Shown: positions 45,213 through 55,031 of the stretch, piece by piece | How the letters are laid out: every line of letters begins with the position of its first letter | Position numbering within the stretch: the stretch's first letter is position 1 | DNA from: Mycosarcoma maydis | Taxonomy: Eukaryota; Basidiomycota; Ustilaginomycetes; Ustilaginales | Direction: 5' to 3' | NCBI RefSeq assembly: GCF_000328475.2 | Contig: NC_026484.1 | Coordinates: forward strand, 62,001-126,000 | Length of the DNA stretch: 64,000 nt | Made by a program: the position numbers and the translations under genes | Notes under the pieces: generated by a model | What the model was told of the DNA's origin: nothing | What the model saw: the letters and a program-made list of their open reading frames with translations, nothing else | Database searches by the model: none

Positions 45213-45832
45213 TAAGGGTCAACGAACAGCGTGTCTACATGCAAAGACAGCGTACGCGTCCGAGAGCGTCGCGCGAATGTACTTCTATTCTCCACACTGC
45301 ATATCACAAACATTGGTAGCTCTCCAGCGTCACACTGAGGCGAATCTGTTTGTCATCACGCATATGAGGTTCTGGTTAGGAACAGGTCTTATGCTCGAGA
45401 GTGGAGGATCACAGAATCGTGAATGAGTCGCCTGTTTCTTTTTTACGCTGAACACTCGTGACTTTGGCTCGCTTGAGATTGGACCCTGCATGCTGAGCAG
45501 ACATGCCGCGAACTAAGTGACTTGGTGCTTTCGCACGTCCCCACGTCTCGTCTTGATAAGGTACGTGTTAGCTTCTCGCCGAATCAACGTTGACACGAGT
45601 CGTGAGTCTTGCTCTTGGGATCGCATCTGCGCAAGACGCTCACCTAGTAGATCTACTGACTGTTTTGTACTGAGATCTAAAGCTGTAGCTGAGGCAATCA
45701 CTGTCGCACTGCGCTTGTCTCGAAAGGACAGCCTGTCGAGCTGTGACGATTGTGATCCAGCTCGCACCGCATTTCGCACACAAACGCACGCTGCGCTATC
45801 AGCCTGGGACATTGGCCTTGCTCGTAAACAGG
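45213..45832. other. Spacer UBC12/PCMT
   Basis: Contains the 3' flank of UBC12 and the promoter of the methyltransferase. A few TCGTGA-type motifs occur (45,415-45,460 and 45,595-45,610). No gene seen. Confidence 0.4.
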
Positions 45833-46522
45833 ATGGCCTGGCGCTGTTCAGGCGGCACGAATGCCGAGCTGATTGCCAACATGCGCAATGCATCGCTCAT
45901 CACCTCATCTCGCGTCTACGAAGCTATGCTCAAAGTGAACCGAGCCAACTATGTGCCTTCCCAACTAAGCGCGTACCAAGACTCTCCGCAAACGATCGGC
46001 TTTGGCGCCACCATATCTGCCCCACACATGCATGCACATGCAGCCGAAGCCCTGCTGCCTTTCCTCCACTCCCAAGCAAACGTCCTCGACGTCGGCTCTG
46101 GATCTGGCTACATGCTGGCCATCTTCCACCACCTCGTCGACAACGGGAAAGTGATCGGCATCGACCATATTCCGGGACTCGTGGATCAGGCCAATGCGAA
46201 TCTAGAGCACGATGGTCTCGGTGCAGAACTCAAGAATGGAAAGATTGTGAATGTTTGCGCGGATGGCAGAAACGGCGTCGAGGCACAAGCACCGTTCGAT
46301 GCGATCCATGTCGGAGCTGCTGCCCCTGGCATCCCACAGTCGTTGCTGCATCAGTTGAAAGCTCCCGGAAGGATGTTTATCCCAGTAGCAGAGCAGGACG
46401 GATCGGGCGAACAGAACATCTATCAAGTCGACAAGTCCGAGACAGGCGAGATCACAAAGACCAAAATCTGTGGCGTGCTCTATGTGCCCCTTACGGATGC
46501 TGCCAAGCAGTGGAGAGCGTAA
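45833..46522 (+). CDS. Protein-L-isoaspartate O-methyltransferase
   Basis: Repairs aged proteins by AdoMet-dependent methylation of L-isoaspartyl residues. The start at 45,833 (MAWRCSGGTNAELI) matches the family N-terminus and gives 229 residues; an upstream non-ATG extension is ignored. Motifs: YQDSPQTIGFGATISAPHMH (substrate loop), AdoMet motif VLDVGSGSGYML, VIGIDHIPGLVDQA, FDAIHVGAAAPGIP and the C-terminal GVLYVPLTDAAKQW. All are complete. It is convergent with guanylate kinase. Confidence 0.97.
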   Translation: MAWRCSGGTNAELIANMRNASLITSSRVYEAMLKVNRANYVPSQLSAYQDSPQTIGFGATISAPHMHAHAAEALLPFLHSQANVLDVGSGSGYMLAIFHHLVDNGKVIGIDHIPGLVDQANANLEHDGLGAELKNGKIVNVCADGRNGVEAQAPFDAIHVGAAAPGIPQSLLHQLKAPGRMFIPVAEQDGSGEQNIYQVDKSETGEITKTKICGVLYVPLTDAAKQWRA

Positions 46523-46762
46523 CATCCAAGATGATGTGCAGCCACGGATAACGATGTTCACCTCCAACTAGGAATACACGCACGCACGCACGCCATCAAT
46601 CATTTGGTACCTTGTCCAGAATCTAGCATTGCACGCGTCGGAACACGGAACCGTGAACGAGCAAGGCTCGAGGGCGATATCTTTGTGTTGTGTCGTGCAT
46701 GGCGTTGTCGGCTAGTGAACGAGGTGCACCAATGGCGCTCATTTCTGCTATTGCTGCTATTG

Positions 46763-47667
46763 CTACTGCTGCTGCTGCTGCTGCTTCTCCCAATCTTCCT
46801 CGTCCTGATCCTTAGCAGGCATGCTATCATCCTCGCCCTTTTTCAAAGTTTCGTTGATCGCCTTCTTCAACAAGCCATAAGCCTTTTCCAAATCGTCATT
46901 GACAATGACCCAATCGTGCGCTCCCTTTTCCCTGGCATAAGCCATCTCGGTGGCAGCCATAGAGAGCCTCTTGTTGACTGACTCTGGTGTCTCGGTGCCT
47001 CGACCTATCAACCTCTGCTTGAGAGTCGAAAACGAAGGTGGAGAGATAAAGATGTAGATCGGGTTCAACGAAGCGTGGTTGGCCTTGATGAGCTTGACGC
47101 CTTGAGCGTCGATGTCGAGGATAGCGCGACGCGCGGCTGTGCTTCCATCTGCACCTTTGACGCCTTCGGTGGATACGTCAGCCACCGCCTTGGCGGTAGT
47201 GCCGTATCGGTTGCCGCCAAACTTGGCGTGTTCGAGAAACGCGCCCTGTTGAACAAGGTCTTGGAATTCTTGCTGTGAGACGTAGTGGTACGACTGGCCG
47301 CGGACCTCGCCTGGTCGAGGGTCTCTTGTTGTATCTGCAGTCAAGCAACAGGCAAGCTCTGGTCAGCATCAAAGTACAAATGCCCAAGTTGTGCGCAAAA
47401 CCAGGATCACTTACGAGATACGGAAAAACCAAAGTCATTGGGGAACTCTTGAAACAACTTTTTCAGAAGTGTACTCTTGCCCACACCCGAAGGACCCGAC
47501 AGCACGATCGGACGTTTGTCGCTTGGAATCGGAGGCGTCGACGCCCAGTTGGACGACGGCATGCTGGCGGTAGATGCAAAAGGAAATCTCTTGACAGCAG
47601 CCAAGAAAGAGGAGGATGGCAAGCAGGTTCCAGAGGCAGAAAGAAAAGGAGTGATGCAACGAATCAT
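46763..47667 (-). CDS. GUK1: Guanylate kinase, with possible mitochondrial leader and poly-Gln tail
   Basis: ATP:GMP phosphotransferase of guanine nucleotide synthesis. Exon 1 ends at 47,415; an 80-nt intron (GTAAGT...CTGCAG) follows; exon 2 is 47,334-46,763. The junction restores [15 protein letters not shown]. From ATG 47,562 the protein is 239 residues, with P-loop GPSGVGKS at 23-30. An in-frame upstream ATG at 47,667 adds 35 residues ([14 protein letters not shown]...) that have no acidic residue and several Arg/Lys/Ser, resembling a mitochondrial presequence. Both isoforms are possible. The C-terminus is extended beyond the usual kinase by a Lys/Asp/Glu stretch and six Gln; the stop codon lies inside the CAG tract. 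Confidence 0.96.
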
Positions 47668-48326
47668 TCGAATCTTGAAGGCTTCCTTGATCTGAATCAA
47701 TCTTGGATGTGTGTCCAGGTGGGCTGTGTGCTGAGCTTGATGTCTGAGTCAGATGGCGAGCGACGAGCCGGATTCGTTATTCATCAATCAATCAATCAAT
47801 CAATCACGAACCACGAACCACGAACCACGATTACTGCTTGCTTGCTTGCTTATAGTCTTCTTAATCACGAAGGCCGCTCCGAGACGGGAACGCTGCTGCA
47901 TTCACGACTCTGTCACGTGTGACTTTTCTCTGCGTGTCGGCGAAACCCTGACAAAGTCCAAAAGGCGAACAACAAAAGTTGCGGTTAGCAGCAAAAATCG
48001 TGAAGAACTTAGTCTTCTCCATGTTACCTGCGAAAGTCAAGATTCTAAATCGGGCCCGATGGATTCTTGCTTGGACCCTGAGCTGCGAGAAAAGCTGTTT
48101 GTGCACTCAACCCAAAAAAGGTTGGCTACTTTACACGCCCTTGACGTGATTCACAAGCTTGGAGAAGGCAGCGCGTCTGTGGATGTGCAGCGAGGTGAGA
48201 ACAACACGCAGCGCTGCAAGTCGTGCGTCTTGGTTAGCAGCAACACCCGGTGTCGACTCTGCTTTCAAACACGGTAGCTCGCAACACAATCATCATCATT
48301 GCGACATCCTGTTCATACATACTGCT
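47668..48326. other. Divergent spacer GUK1/DUF2786 gene
   Basis: Promoter region for both genes. It contains a TCAA tetranucleotide run and an ACGAACC heptamer run (47,781-47,827). No gene seen. Confidence 0.45.
47781..47827. repeat. Microsatellite (ATCA)n followed by (ACGAACC)n
   Basis: Five to six ATCA units run directly into three copies of ACGAACC. Confidence 0.9.
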
Positions 48327-50120
48327 ATGATTGTGCCCGACTCACAATCAGCAGACGTTGCTGGGCCTTCCAGACAATCGGCCGGATCACACGATCGATG
48401 GAATCGGCATCTTAACCCCAAGGTCAAGCCGGAACCCGCCTGCGAAAACAGCAACAACGTCATTGACCTCTGCGACTCGGGAGACGAGCTTGCTCGTTCC
48501 GTCAAACCTGTACCGTCCAAGCCTATACTACGCTCCAAAACGCCTGCTGCAAAGGGCGGCAGAGTCAAAGACCAAGTTGACGACGATGACAATGGCTATG
48601 ATGGTCTCCTCAAGTCCGACCATGACGACGAGTTTGGCAGCACGTTTGTGAAACATAAGAGCAAGAAGCGCGGATTGTCAGAATCGCCTTCAATATCGAA
48701 GCTATACGCTATCGCTCGGATTGCCACTCTCGCCACGGACGGTGTCGCTTCGGTCTCAGAATGCGAAGCAAAGCTAGCTGGCGTCAGCGCAGGCATTCTC
48801 TCTCGAATCCAAAAGTCGCTCGCTCTCGCCAAACACCCGGGCACAGGTGAGGCAGAAGCGCAACAGGCGCTCCGCCTCGCCACGCGTCTGATGTCGTCTC
48901 AGAACCTAACACAGGCGGACCTGCTCGCTTCGTCCGATGCCGAAACCAACCAATCTCGTGCTGGAATGTCGATCGTCGAGATCGTCTCTCAAACCAACGC
49001 AAGCCCGCGCAACGAGAGCTGGGTCAATCAAGTCGCCATAGCTGTCAACCTGTTCTTTGATGTAAAAGCGTACTCAACTTCGTACGCAAATCGCACCAAA
49101 TTGAGCTGGACCTTTTACGGTCTTGCAGTCAACACGGTCGCCGCCGCACACGCGTTCGAAATGGTTCACAACCAGGTGCTCACGTGGGCATACGACAAGG
49201 CGGCAGCCAAACTTGTATCTGGTAAGACGGGAAAGAACAGCTACTGTCAGGGCGTCGCTGCCGGACTGATCGCACTAGCGAAGAAAGAAAAAAAAGAAGA
49301 GATGAGACTGGCCATTGAGTCCGAGCAGAAGCGACTCAAACTCGCAGAAGAGCAAGAACAAGCGCAGATCAAGAAGGAAAGGCAGCGTTTGAATCAATCT
49401 GCTATCAAGTGCGAGTCAGACGTCCCCACATGGTCGCGTGTCAAGCCAGAGGCGCACGAGCAAAGTATGCATACCGGCTCAGCCCGCGGATCTCGAACTG
49501 TCAAGCTGGAAGATGTCGTGGATGAACAAGATACCAAACCTTTCAGATACGGCATCAAACGATCTGACTCGGAGGACGCTGATGCTGGCTTCGGTCGATG
49601 GACCGAGAATCGCTCGAATCGCGGTATTAGTGTTGGAGGAATCAAGCGCGAAAACGGCGTCGAATACGATGACTCGGACAACGAAGATACCAATGAGCAG
49701 TTCTACGATTTTAACAACCACATTCCTCCCGGCCATGGCTTTGGGGACGACGTTGACGATGATATCAAACCCCATTTCGACGAAGCTCTCGAACGCGATA
49801 TCATCGATCTCACCGACGACCTCGAAGAAGATGTCAAACCAAAACTTGAGACCGATTTCACAGACGTGAAACCGAAACCCGAACGCGATAGCGAAGATGT
49901 CAAGCCAGATTTCGGCGCCGGTTGGCAATCTGGCAACCAGCTCATCCGCTTCCGTCAGGACGCCGAGAAAGTTGCCGACGACTACCTCGCCTCACAGCAT
50001 TCTGGCTTGAAGCTCAAGAAACGCGCAAAGTCGAGCTTCAAAAAAGATTCACACGCCTTTCAACAGGGCAAAGAGGACGCCAAGAAGATCGATGTAAAGA
50101 GGAAACGCATTCAAAATTGA
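48327..50120 (+). CDS. DUF2786-domain protein with SUMO-interaction motifs
   Basis: 597 residues from ATG 48,327. A DUF2786 segment lies at about 156-198 (ILSRIQKSLALAKHPGTGEA, then ALRLATRLMSSQNLTQADLL). It is followed by the helical and beta region usually paired with it (about 210-310, WVNQVAIAVNLFFDVKAY) and a charged coiled coil (about 318-358). Two SUMO-interaction-type motifs are visible: VIDLC followed by Asp/Ser (45-49) and IIDLTDDLEED (492-502). Five psi-K-x-E sumoylation consensus sites lie at K34, K361, K373, K393 and K440. The C-terminal half is acidic with repeats of DVKPK/DVKPD. The molecular function of DUF2786 is unknown; a nuclear, SUMO-linked role is inference from the motifs. 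Confidence 0.85.
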   Translation: MIVPDSQSADVAGPSRQSAGSHDRWNRHLNPKVKPEPACENSNNVIDLCDSGDELARSVKPVPSKPILRSKTPAAKGGRVKDQVDDDDNGYDGLLKSDHDDEFGSTFVKHKSKKRGLSESPSISKLYAIARIATLATDGVASVSECEAKLAGVSAGILSRIQKSLALAKHPGTGEAEAQQALRLATRLMSSQNLTQADLLASSDAETNQSRAGMSIVEIVSQTNASPRNESWVNQVAIAVNLFFDVKAYSTSYANRTKLSWTFYGLAVNTVAAAHAFEMVHNQVLTWAYDKAAAKLVSGKTGKNSYCQGVAAGLIALAKKEKKEEMRLAIESEQKRLKLAEEQEQAQIKKERQRLNQSAIKCESDVPTWSRVKPEAHEQSMHTGSARGSRTVKLEDVVDEQDTKPFRYGIKRSDSEDADAGFGRWTENRSNRGISVGGIKRENGVEYDDSDNEDTNEQFYDFNNHIPPGHGFGDDVDDDIKPHFDEALERDIIDLTDDLEEDVKPKLETDFTDVKPKPERDSEDVKPDFGAGWQSGNQLIRFRQDAEKVADDYLASQHSGLKLKKRAKSSFKKDSHAFQQGKEDAKKIDVKRKRIQN

Positions 50121-50555
50121 ACAGCGTGTCGTTTCAGATATACGGTCTTGATGTGTGTTCACTAGTCGCATTGAATCGATGAAACTGAGTGTGTGTATTT
50201 TGTGATTGCGATCTGAGGCATAATTTCATGGAACGTTAAGAGTTCGTTGTCTTTTTGGAGCGTTATTTCAGTGATTAAGCGGGACTTGAGTATTGCGCCG
50301 AGAGTTCCGAGGCGTTTGGATAGTGTCCAGGCCACCGTCGAGACGCGAGTCGCAGAAGCGAGCAACAAAGGAGAGGGGAGTATCGGCTTCTTGCTGAGAC
50401 GCTGCACAGCGCCAAGTCCATATAAAGGAAAGGACGTTACTGTTTCGGGCACGCTCGCCCTATCGACGTGACTTGCAGGGGGTCTTTTAGCACGCGTGAC
50501 TGGATCGTCTTCAAGTGCAGCTTGTGCCGAGTTTTCAGCCTGGTCACCCCAACAG
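50121..50555. other. Convergent spacer at the left edge of the secreted-protein cluster
   Basis: 3' flanks of the DUF2786 gene and of the first secreted-protein gene. No gene seen. Confidence 0.4.
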
Positions 50556-51161
50556 CTATCCCCACGGTGACGGTTGGTTGCCACGGATACGGCGCTGTTC
50601 ATCTACTCCTCCACTACCGCCTCGCCTCCATGCATTGCCAACCAGACTCTCTGCATCTTCCAAGCTCAGAGCCCTTGGAACACCCGCAAACAACCCGGCG
50701 CCTGAGGTCGGTGGTTTACGACCAAGGTTCGTCTCCCTCAAAAGCTCATGCTGGTCGAAGCCATACACGTTCTTGGCTTTACTGAAGTTCTTCGCGATGA
50801 GTGCATCCAGCGAAGGCCTCATAGCACCCAAGGGTGTATAAACCGTCCCTCCCTGAAGATGAGATAAGGCACTTTGCACAAGCACTTGGTCCACACTGCT
50901 GTATCCTTGCTGAAATCCTCCAGTGCGCAGGTAGTCGTCCATGTACGGCCAGTGCGCCACTTCGTTCCAAGCATCATTGCGGAACAGATACCTGAGTGTA
51001 ACCACCGCTTTGGCTTGTTGAGCTGGCTCATTCGGGTACATGTCCTTGGCAAATCGTTGTAAAACGTTCTTAGCGCTGTAAAATGCTGTTGTGGGAGCAC
51101 TCTCGACGAGCCCCGCCAAGCTAAGCAACGTAAAGAAGAACAGCAATAGGTTCAAGTTCAT
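50556..51161 (-). CDS. Small secreted protein A, candidate effector
   Basis: 201 residues, no intron seen. The N-terminus is a clear signal peptide (MNLNLLLFFFTLLSLAGLVES, cleavage predicted before APTTAF). The mature part is helical-looking, rich in Leu, Ala, Gln and Asn, and cysteine-free: YPNEPAQQAKAVVTLRYLF, WPYMDDYLRTGGFQQGY and FDQHELLRETNLGRKPP. The tail is Gly/Arg-rich. No domain is recognised. A TATA-like ATATAAA lies about 105 nt upstream (51,266-51,272). It is the first gene of a group of secreted-protein genes, which in smuts is typical of effectors delivered during plant colonisation; that role is inferred from position and secretion signal only. Confidence 0.75.
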   Translation of the reverse strand: MNLNLLLFFFTLLSLAGLVESAPTTAFYSAKNVLQRFAKDMYPNEPAQQAKAVVTLRYLFRNDAWNEVAHWPYMDDYLRTGGFQQGYSSVDQVLVQSALSHLQGGTVYTPLGAMRPSLDALIAKNFSKAKNVYGFDQHELLRETNLGRKPPTSGAGLFAGVPRALSLEDAESLVGNAWRRGGSGGVDEQRRIRGNQPSPWG

Positions 51162-51265
51162 CTTGAGCGCAAGATCGAGAAGCTGGGAATTCCGGTGGAG
51201 CGAATCAAGAACGAAAAACGAAGGACGAAGGACGAACGAGGAGAAATGGATACCAGCTACAGTGG

Positions 51266-51272
51266 TTTATAT
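51266..51272 (-). promoter_or_regulatory. TATA-like element of gene A
   Basis: ATATAAA on the minus strand, about 105 nt before the start codon of secreted protein A. Confidence 0.4.
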
Positions 51273-51435
51273 CCTTCCCATGCAAGCCATCACCGTCAGG
51301 ACGCCTCAAGCACCTAGCGAGATTGGAACAGCAAGAAACTTCAATACACTGTCTAGCTCACAATACAAGCTTGTGTAGTGAAAGTTTTAATGTGACAGCA
51401 GTGAGATCAGGACAGGTGTCGCCATAAAACTCGAA

Positions 51436-51904
51436 TTAGATGACAAAGGGTGGCCATGCGACGATCACGCCCACCAACCCTTTGGTAATGCATACAGAGT
51501 CTGCCAGTAGCTGATCAGAACCATGTTTGAGACTCACACTATTGAGTCGAATGATCACAAGTATGAGGTTAAAGTACTGAGAAGCACGAACCCACAAATT
51601 GACTGTTAGATGCACATTATGAAATGAGGTGCTGTCTTCCGTGAAGGAATCACCCACCTTGTAGAGCCTTGGGCGGTTGATGCTGTTCGAATGAGGGAAT
51701 AAGCCTCAATAGGGTGGTTCGAGAAAAAGTTGGAACCTGCGTTGATGAATAGGTCGTTGCTTTGCGGCGTGCAGCTGTACCATTCACGATTGTGACGGTA
51801 ACCTTTCGAAAAATGAAGCTTCGAGGAAAGACGCGAAAGGAGAAAGGTGCACATAGTATGGCAATCACTCTGCGACTGCTGCCTGTTCTCTTGGCCATAG
51901 CCAT
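51436..51904 (-). CDS. Doubtful two-exon frame inside the cluster
   Basis: ATG 51,904, exon 1 to 51,658, donor GTGGGT, acceptor CTAACAG, exon 2 from 51,602 to 51,436. The join gives 137 residues. Exon 2 has alternating hydrophobic residues suggesting beta strands (VNLWVRASQYFNLILVII). The N-terminus has only a weak hydrophobic core and no good signal peptide, the intron would be 55 nt, and a second frame is also open over exon 1. It may be a decayed effector gene or chance. Confidence 0.2.
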
Positions 51905-52640
51905 CACTGGTATCCACTCCCTTCTTCAGAGCCTTCATCGCTGCTTTTCAAACGCTTTAAACCTGAGTCTGCGTCTCATTTTCGTTCAAAGCAGCGCTTG
52001 CGATAACCGCGATGACATCGGCAGTCTTAAACGAGCACAAGAGCGTTTCGCCACGCTACCTGTCATTCGTGATTGTACGGGAAACGAGCTCGTAGTATTC
52101 ACATTCGTGATTCATGATTGCCGAGTGACAACGAATGTCGTACTGCATCATTCGTAAGCAAAATTCACGATTACGTGGCGACGAGCATACTGCATCGGCG
52201 TTCATTTCCATCCACGGTGGCTGTATCTCTGCAGCGAGCAGCACAGCTCATGCGCGATAATTTAGGGTCAAGGTCAGTGGGTTACATCTCGCTTAGACAA
52301 ACGACAGCTGAAAGGTGCCAGAATAAACTCAACGGCTACTGAAACTATAGGGAACGACTTGAATACTCACGACGAGTGCGGGAACGCGGTCTAGGAACAA
52401 TCGTGAATTTCACTTCGTTTCTGATCATCAGATCTGGGAGTCATCCATCCACTCACGACTTTGATCGAAGTAATAGGGAGCTCAATAAGGACACGATCTC
52501 ATTGTAATTGCAGGAGATTGATCTTGCTTATCAGTCTATGCTCAGTGTTCAACCATGGGTTGGTTCGGCGACAAATACGGACAATGGCTTGCTAAAATTT
52601 GTGAGGTTGGCGAAGAGGGACAATCGATCTTCACCTATGA

Positions 52641-53258
52641 CTATCCAGCGACCAAAGAGCTGATCGCGCTTGATCGACCCTGTCTGCGATCAGGATTCAT
52701 CGCTGCAGCCTCATTGTGAATCTCATCGACGGTACGGTAATAGGCTTGGCGATGCGCACGCATGCGTGCAATCTCACCGGCATACCAGGCGTTCCATTCG
52801 AGTCCGGTCAAAGGGTATGCTGCCGATCGCCCGGCTTTGTCGAGCAAGCAGAAAAAGTATGCAGATGCATCAGCGAGTGAAGCCGCATGAATATGCGGTC
52901 ACCACATATCACTTACTTGTTCTTCCTATCAGCGCCATATCTCGGAAAAACTGGGGAAACACATCTACTGGTGGATTCTGGAGCGCTATTACGATGCAGC
53001 GTTATCGTTTGAAGCATCACCAAATGTTACGTATTGTTAGTAGGTAGGGCTTCTAGACGAATCGCTCAGATGTTCAGACGTACCAGTGTTTTGTTGCAAT
53101 GCCTCAGAGACACGCTCCTTGAGCTGCTGGATCGCCCGCTCGATTGGCATTCCTTGCCTCCAAACAATTTCTTCTTTAGGGAGAAGATAGGCCTTGACGT
53201 GACCAGTGCAAGTGATTGCGATGAGTAGGATCGCTGTGCAGATATTGGACGGAGTCAT
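52641..53258 (-). CDS. Small secreted protein B, candidate effector (paralog of C)
   Basis: Three exons: 53,258-53,084, 52,985-52,917 and 52,834-52,641, with donors GTACGT and GTAAGT and acceptors AATAG and AAAG. The spliced frame is 145 residues. Signal peptide about 1-23 (MTPSNICTAILLIAITCTG, then HVKA). The mature protein starts YLLPKEEIVWRQGMPIERAI. Exon 2 carries PQFFRDMALIGR, and exon 3 carries YPLTGLEWNAWYAGEIARM and a basic tail. Both introns are phase 1. The motif order and both intron positions are shared with the gene at 54,501-55,031, so the two are duplicates. No cysteine pairs or known domain are seen in the mature part. A TATA-like ATATAT lies about 100 nt upstream. Confidence 0.75.
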
Positions 53259-54500
53259 TGCAAGTCGGGTCCGTGCCAAGTCTGGGCACAGACGATGACG
53301 CTGAAGCCGAGTAGATGAATGATAGGCAAAAGAAGGTAAACAATTGACGAACTTAGCAATATATGCTTGCCCAACTGTCGGCTCAGCTGCTTGATTTCAG
53401 TCAGCAGAAGCGCTACGAGCAAGACCTTGAAACGTGCGTCCAAGATAAGCTCTAGGACCAGCCTGTGAGACGCGAGACAGGAGTGACAAGCGCTGATGAG
53501 AGCGGTGAGCATTCACGACAGCGAGATGCTACACCTTTGCGGATGTTAATTGTCTAAACTCGGCCTCTAATGCTTTGGAGATGCACGAAAGGCTATCGCT
53601 GCCTCTTATCGATCTGCGTGGCCGGTTCTGTCTGAACCAATCTGAAGCTTGCCGAGTATAGCACATGAGCAACACCGTGGGTGCTTCTGCTCGTGAACTA
53701 ATCTCGGAGCCTTTAGCAACCCACACCGGTATGCGGACTGGACGGTCACCACTGCGAGGTCGGAATCGGGGTCGTAACGGCACCAAAGACTCTAGCCACG
53801 CAGGAGAACGGCATCAGACCGGAACGAGCTACCTCCTACACTTCAATAACCACGATAGAATCAAGCAGGCATGCAACGTGGTCGGGAGAAGACCTAGACC
53901 AGCGCTTGCTGTGCTAAACTCGCATGGATAGCCAAGAAAGAGCCTAAGCTGCTCGTCGGTACACGCTGGATGTGTGTCGATGAAGACAGAGAGGATCTGT
54001 GGGCTACAATGAAGTTTGAAAGTACCACTTGACACACTTGACACGTTGAGACACGCAGCACATGTGGGCAGACTGGACATCCGAATCGGATCTGTCTTCT
54101 AGTCAGCCAACTATTACATCGCGTTGTTTCGCGGCGTCTCGATGCCACAGCCTCACTCGCGCCCACTTCTTGCACACTTTAGTATCGCATAAGCTGTCAA
54201 TGCGGATTTATTCATCTCATTTCTGCATGTAAGGAACGTCCAATGTCCCATTCAAACTCAATAGAAATGTCCCTGCGGAAGTTTCAGCGATGTATGAAGC
54301 CAGAAAGGTGTGTATCATAATCTGGAGTTAGTCATCTGTAGGACATCAAGGATGATCTCGATGAATCGGACTTGCAACCATCGCATCCGGGCATCACCAC
54401 TGAGCTTGTGGTACTGGTGCTCTAAGTCTAACGTGGACAAGGATAAACCTAAGCAATCACGAATGTTCTTGAATCACTGTGGATGTCATGATGAGCGGAT
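53259..54500. other. Spacer between paralogs B and C
   Basis: Lower-GC DNA with the promoter of gene B and the 3' flank of gene C. An 85-codon minus-strand frame at 53,529-53,786 has protein-like composition but no start with a signal peptide, so it may be an exon remnant. No complete gene seen. Confidence 0.4.
53358..53366 (-). promoter_or_regulatory. TATA-like element of gene B
   Basis: CATATATTG on the minus strand, about 100 nt upstream of the start of secreted protein B. Confidence 0.35.
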
Positions 54501-55031
54501 TCAGCTCCTGGATCCGGCGCGTGCAGCTCTGGCTTCGGGCGTCTGAATACGCTCGATTTCAGCGGCATACCAGCGGTTCCACTCGGCGCCTGTCACGGGT
54601 CTAGCCGTGCTTTCTGTTGAAAGATAGGTAAATGCAGAGAGGTTCTTACTCAGTCAAAGCTTTGGATTTTGCCCACATCAATACTCTTCGAATCTACACT
54701 TACCCAGTCTTCCGTCCTGTTGCAGGGAACGGAAAAACCTATGCGCAGCCATGGCGTCCGGATTGATCGCGTCTACACGTGCACGAAATTTGGATGGAAG
54801 GTCTCTGTCAGAATATATCTGGGGGTTACTTTGCAACGAAAGCTATGACCTACTTTCACCATTGCGTCGGAGAGCAGAAAAGATGTTCAAATGAAGGTTT
54901 CTGATCCCTTCTTCGATTGGCTGACCATATTGCCAGAGCTGCTCTCCTGCTTCGATCTGGTAACTCCAGACAGAAGCCAAGAATGTCAAGAGCAGCATCG
55001 GCAGAAGAAGCGTCAACTTGGGGGAATACAT
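54501..55031 (-). CDS. Small secreted protein C, candidate effector (paralog of B)
   Basis: Three exons. Exon 1 starts at 55,031 and encodes a strong signal peptide (MYSPKLTLLLPMLLLTFLA, then SVWS) followed by YQIEAGEQLWQYGQPIEEGI. Exon 2 (about 54,802-54,704) encodes INPDAMAAHRFFRSLQQDGR. Exon 3 (54,613-54,501) encodes RPVTGAEWNRWYAAEIERI and a short basic tail. Intron 2 (GTAAGT...AACAG) is clear. The first intron is ambiguous: possible exon-1 ends are 54,860, 54,854 or 54,850, paired with exon-2 starts at 54,802 or 54,804; the in-frame combinations give 127-131 residues. Motifs and intron positions match gene B. A TATA-like CATATAAG lies about 75 nt upstream. Confidence 0.72.

Larger units (their letters stand above)
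51162..52640. other. Intergenic stretch with possible gene remnants
   Basis: About 1.5 kb of lower-GC DNA. It contains the promoter of secreted protein A, a tentative two-exon frame on the minus strand (51,436-51,904), a short plus-strand frame with a hydrophobic start (51,858-52,157) that runs into heptamer-derived sequence, and TCGTGA-type motifs at 52,065-52,170 and 52,400-52,460. Confidence 0.4.

Noticed and set aside
51858..52157. Plus-strand frame with a hydrophobic start resembling a signal peptide
   Set aside because: Its second half is encoded by TCGTGA-type repeat copies, and it is antisense to another tentative frame; no support for a real protein.
52555..52719. 54-codon plus-strand frame beginning MGWFGDKYGQWL
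   Set aside because: Overlaps the well-supported third exon of gene B on the opposite strand; no signal peptide or homology.
53255..53512. Hydrophobic 85-codon minus-strand frame just upstream of gene B
   Set aside because: Occupies the expected promoter/leader of gene B and stops at its start codon; amino-acid pattern is not a defined membrane protein.
53529..53786. 85-codon minus-strand frame with protein-like composition
   Set aside because: No start with a signal peptide upstream and no partner exon found; could be a remnant but not supported as a gene.
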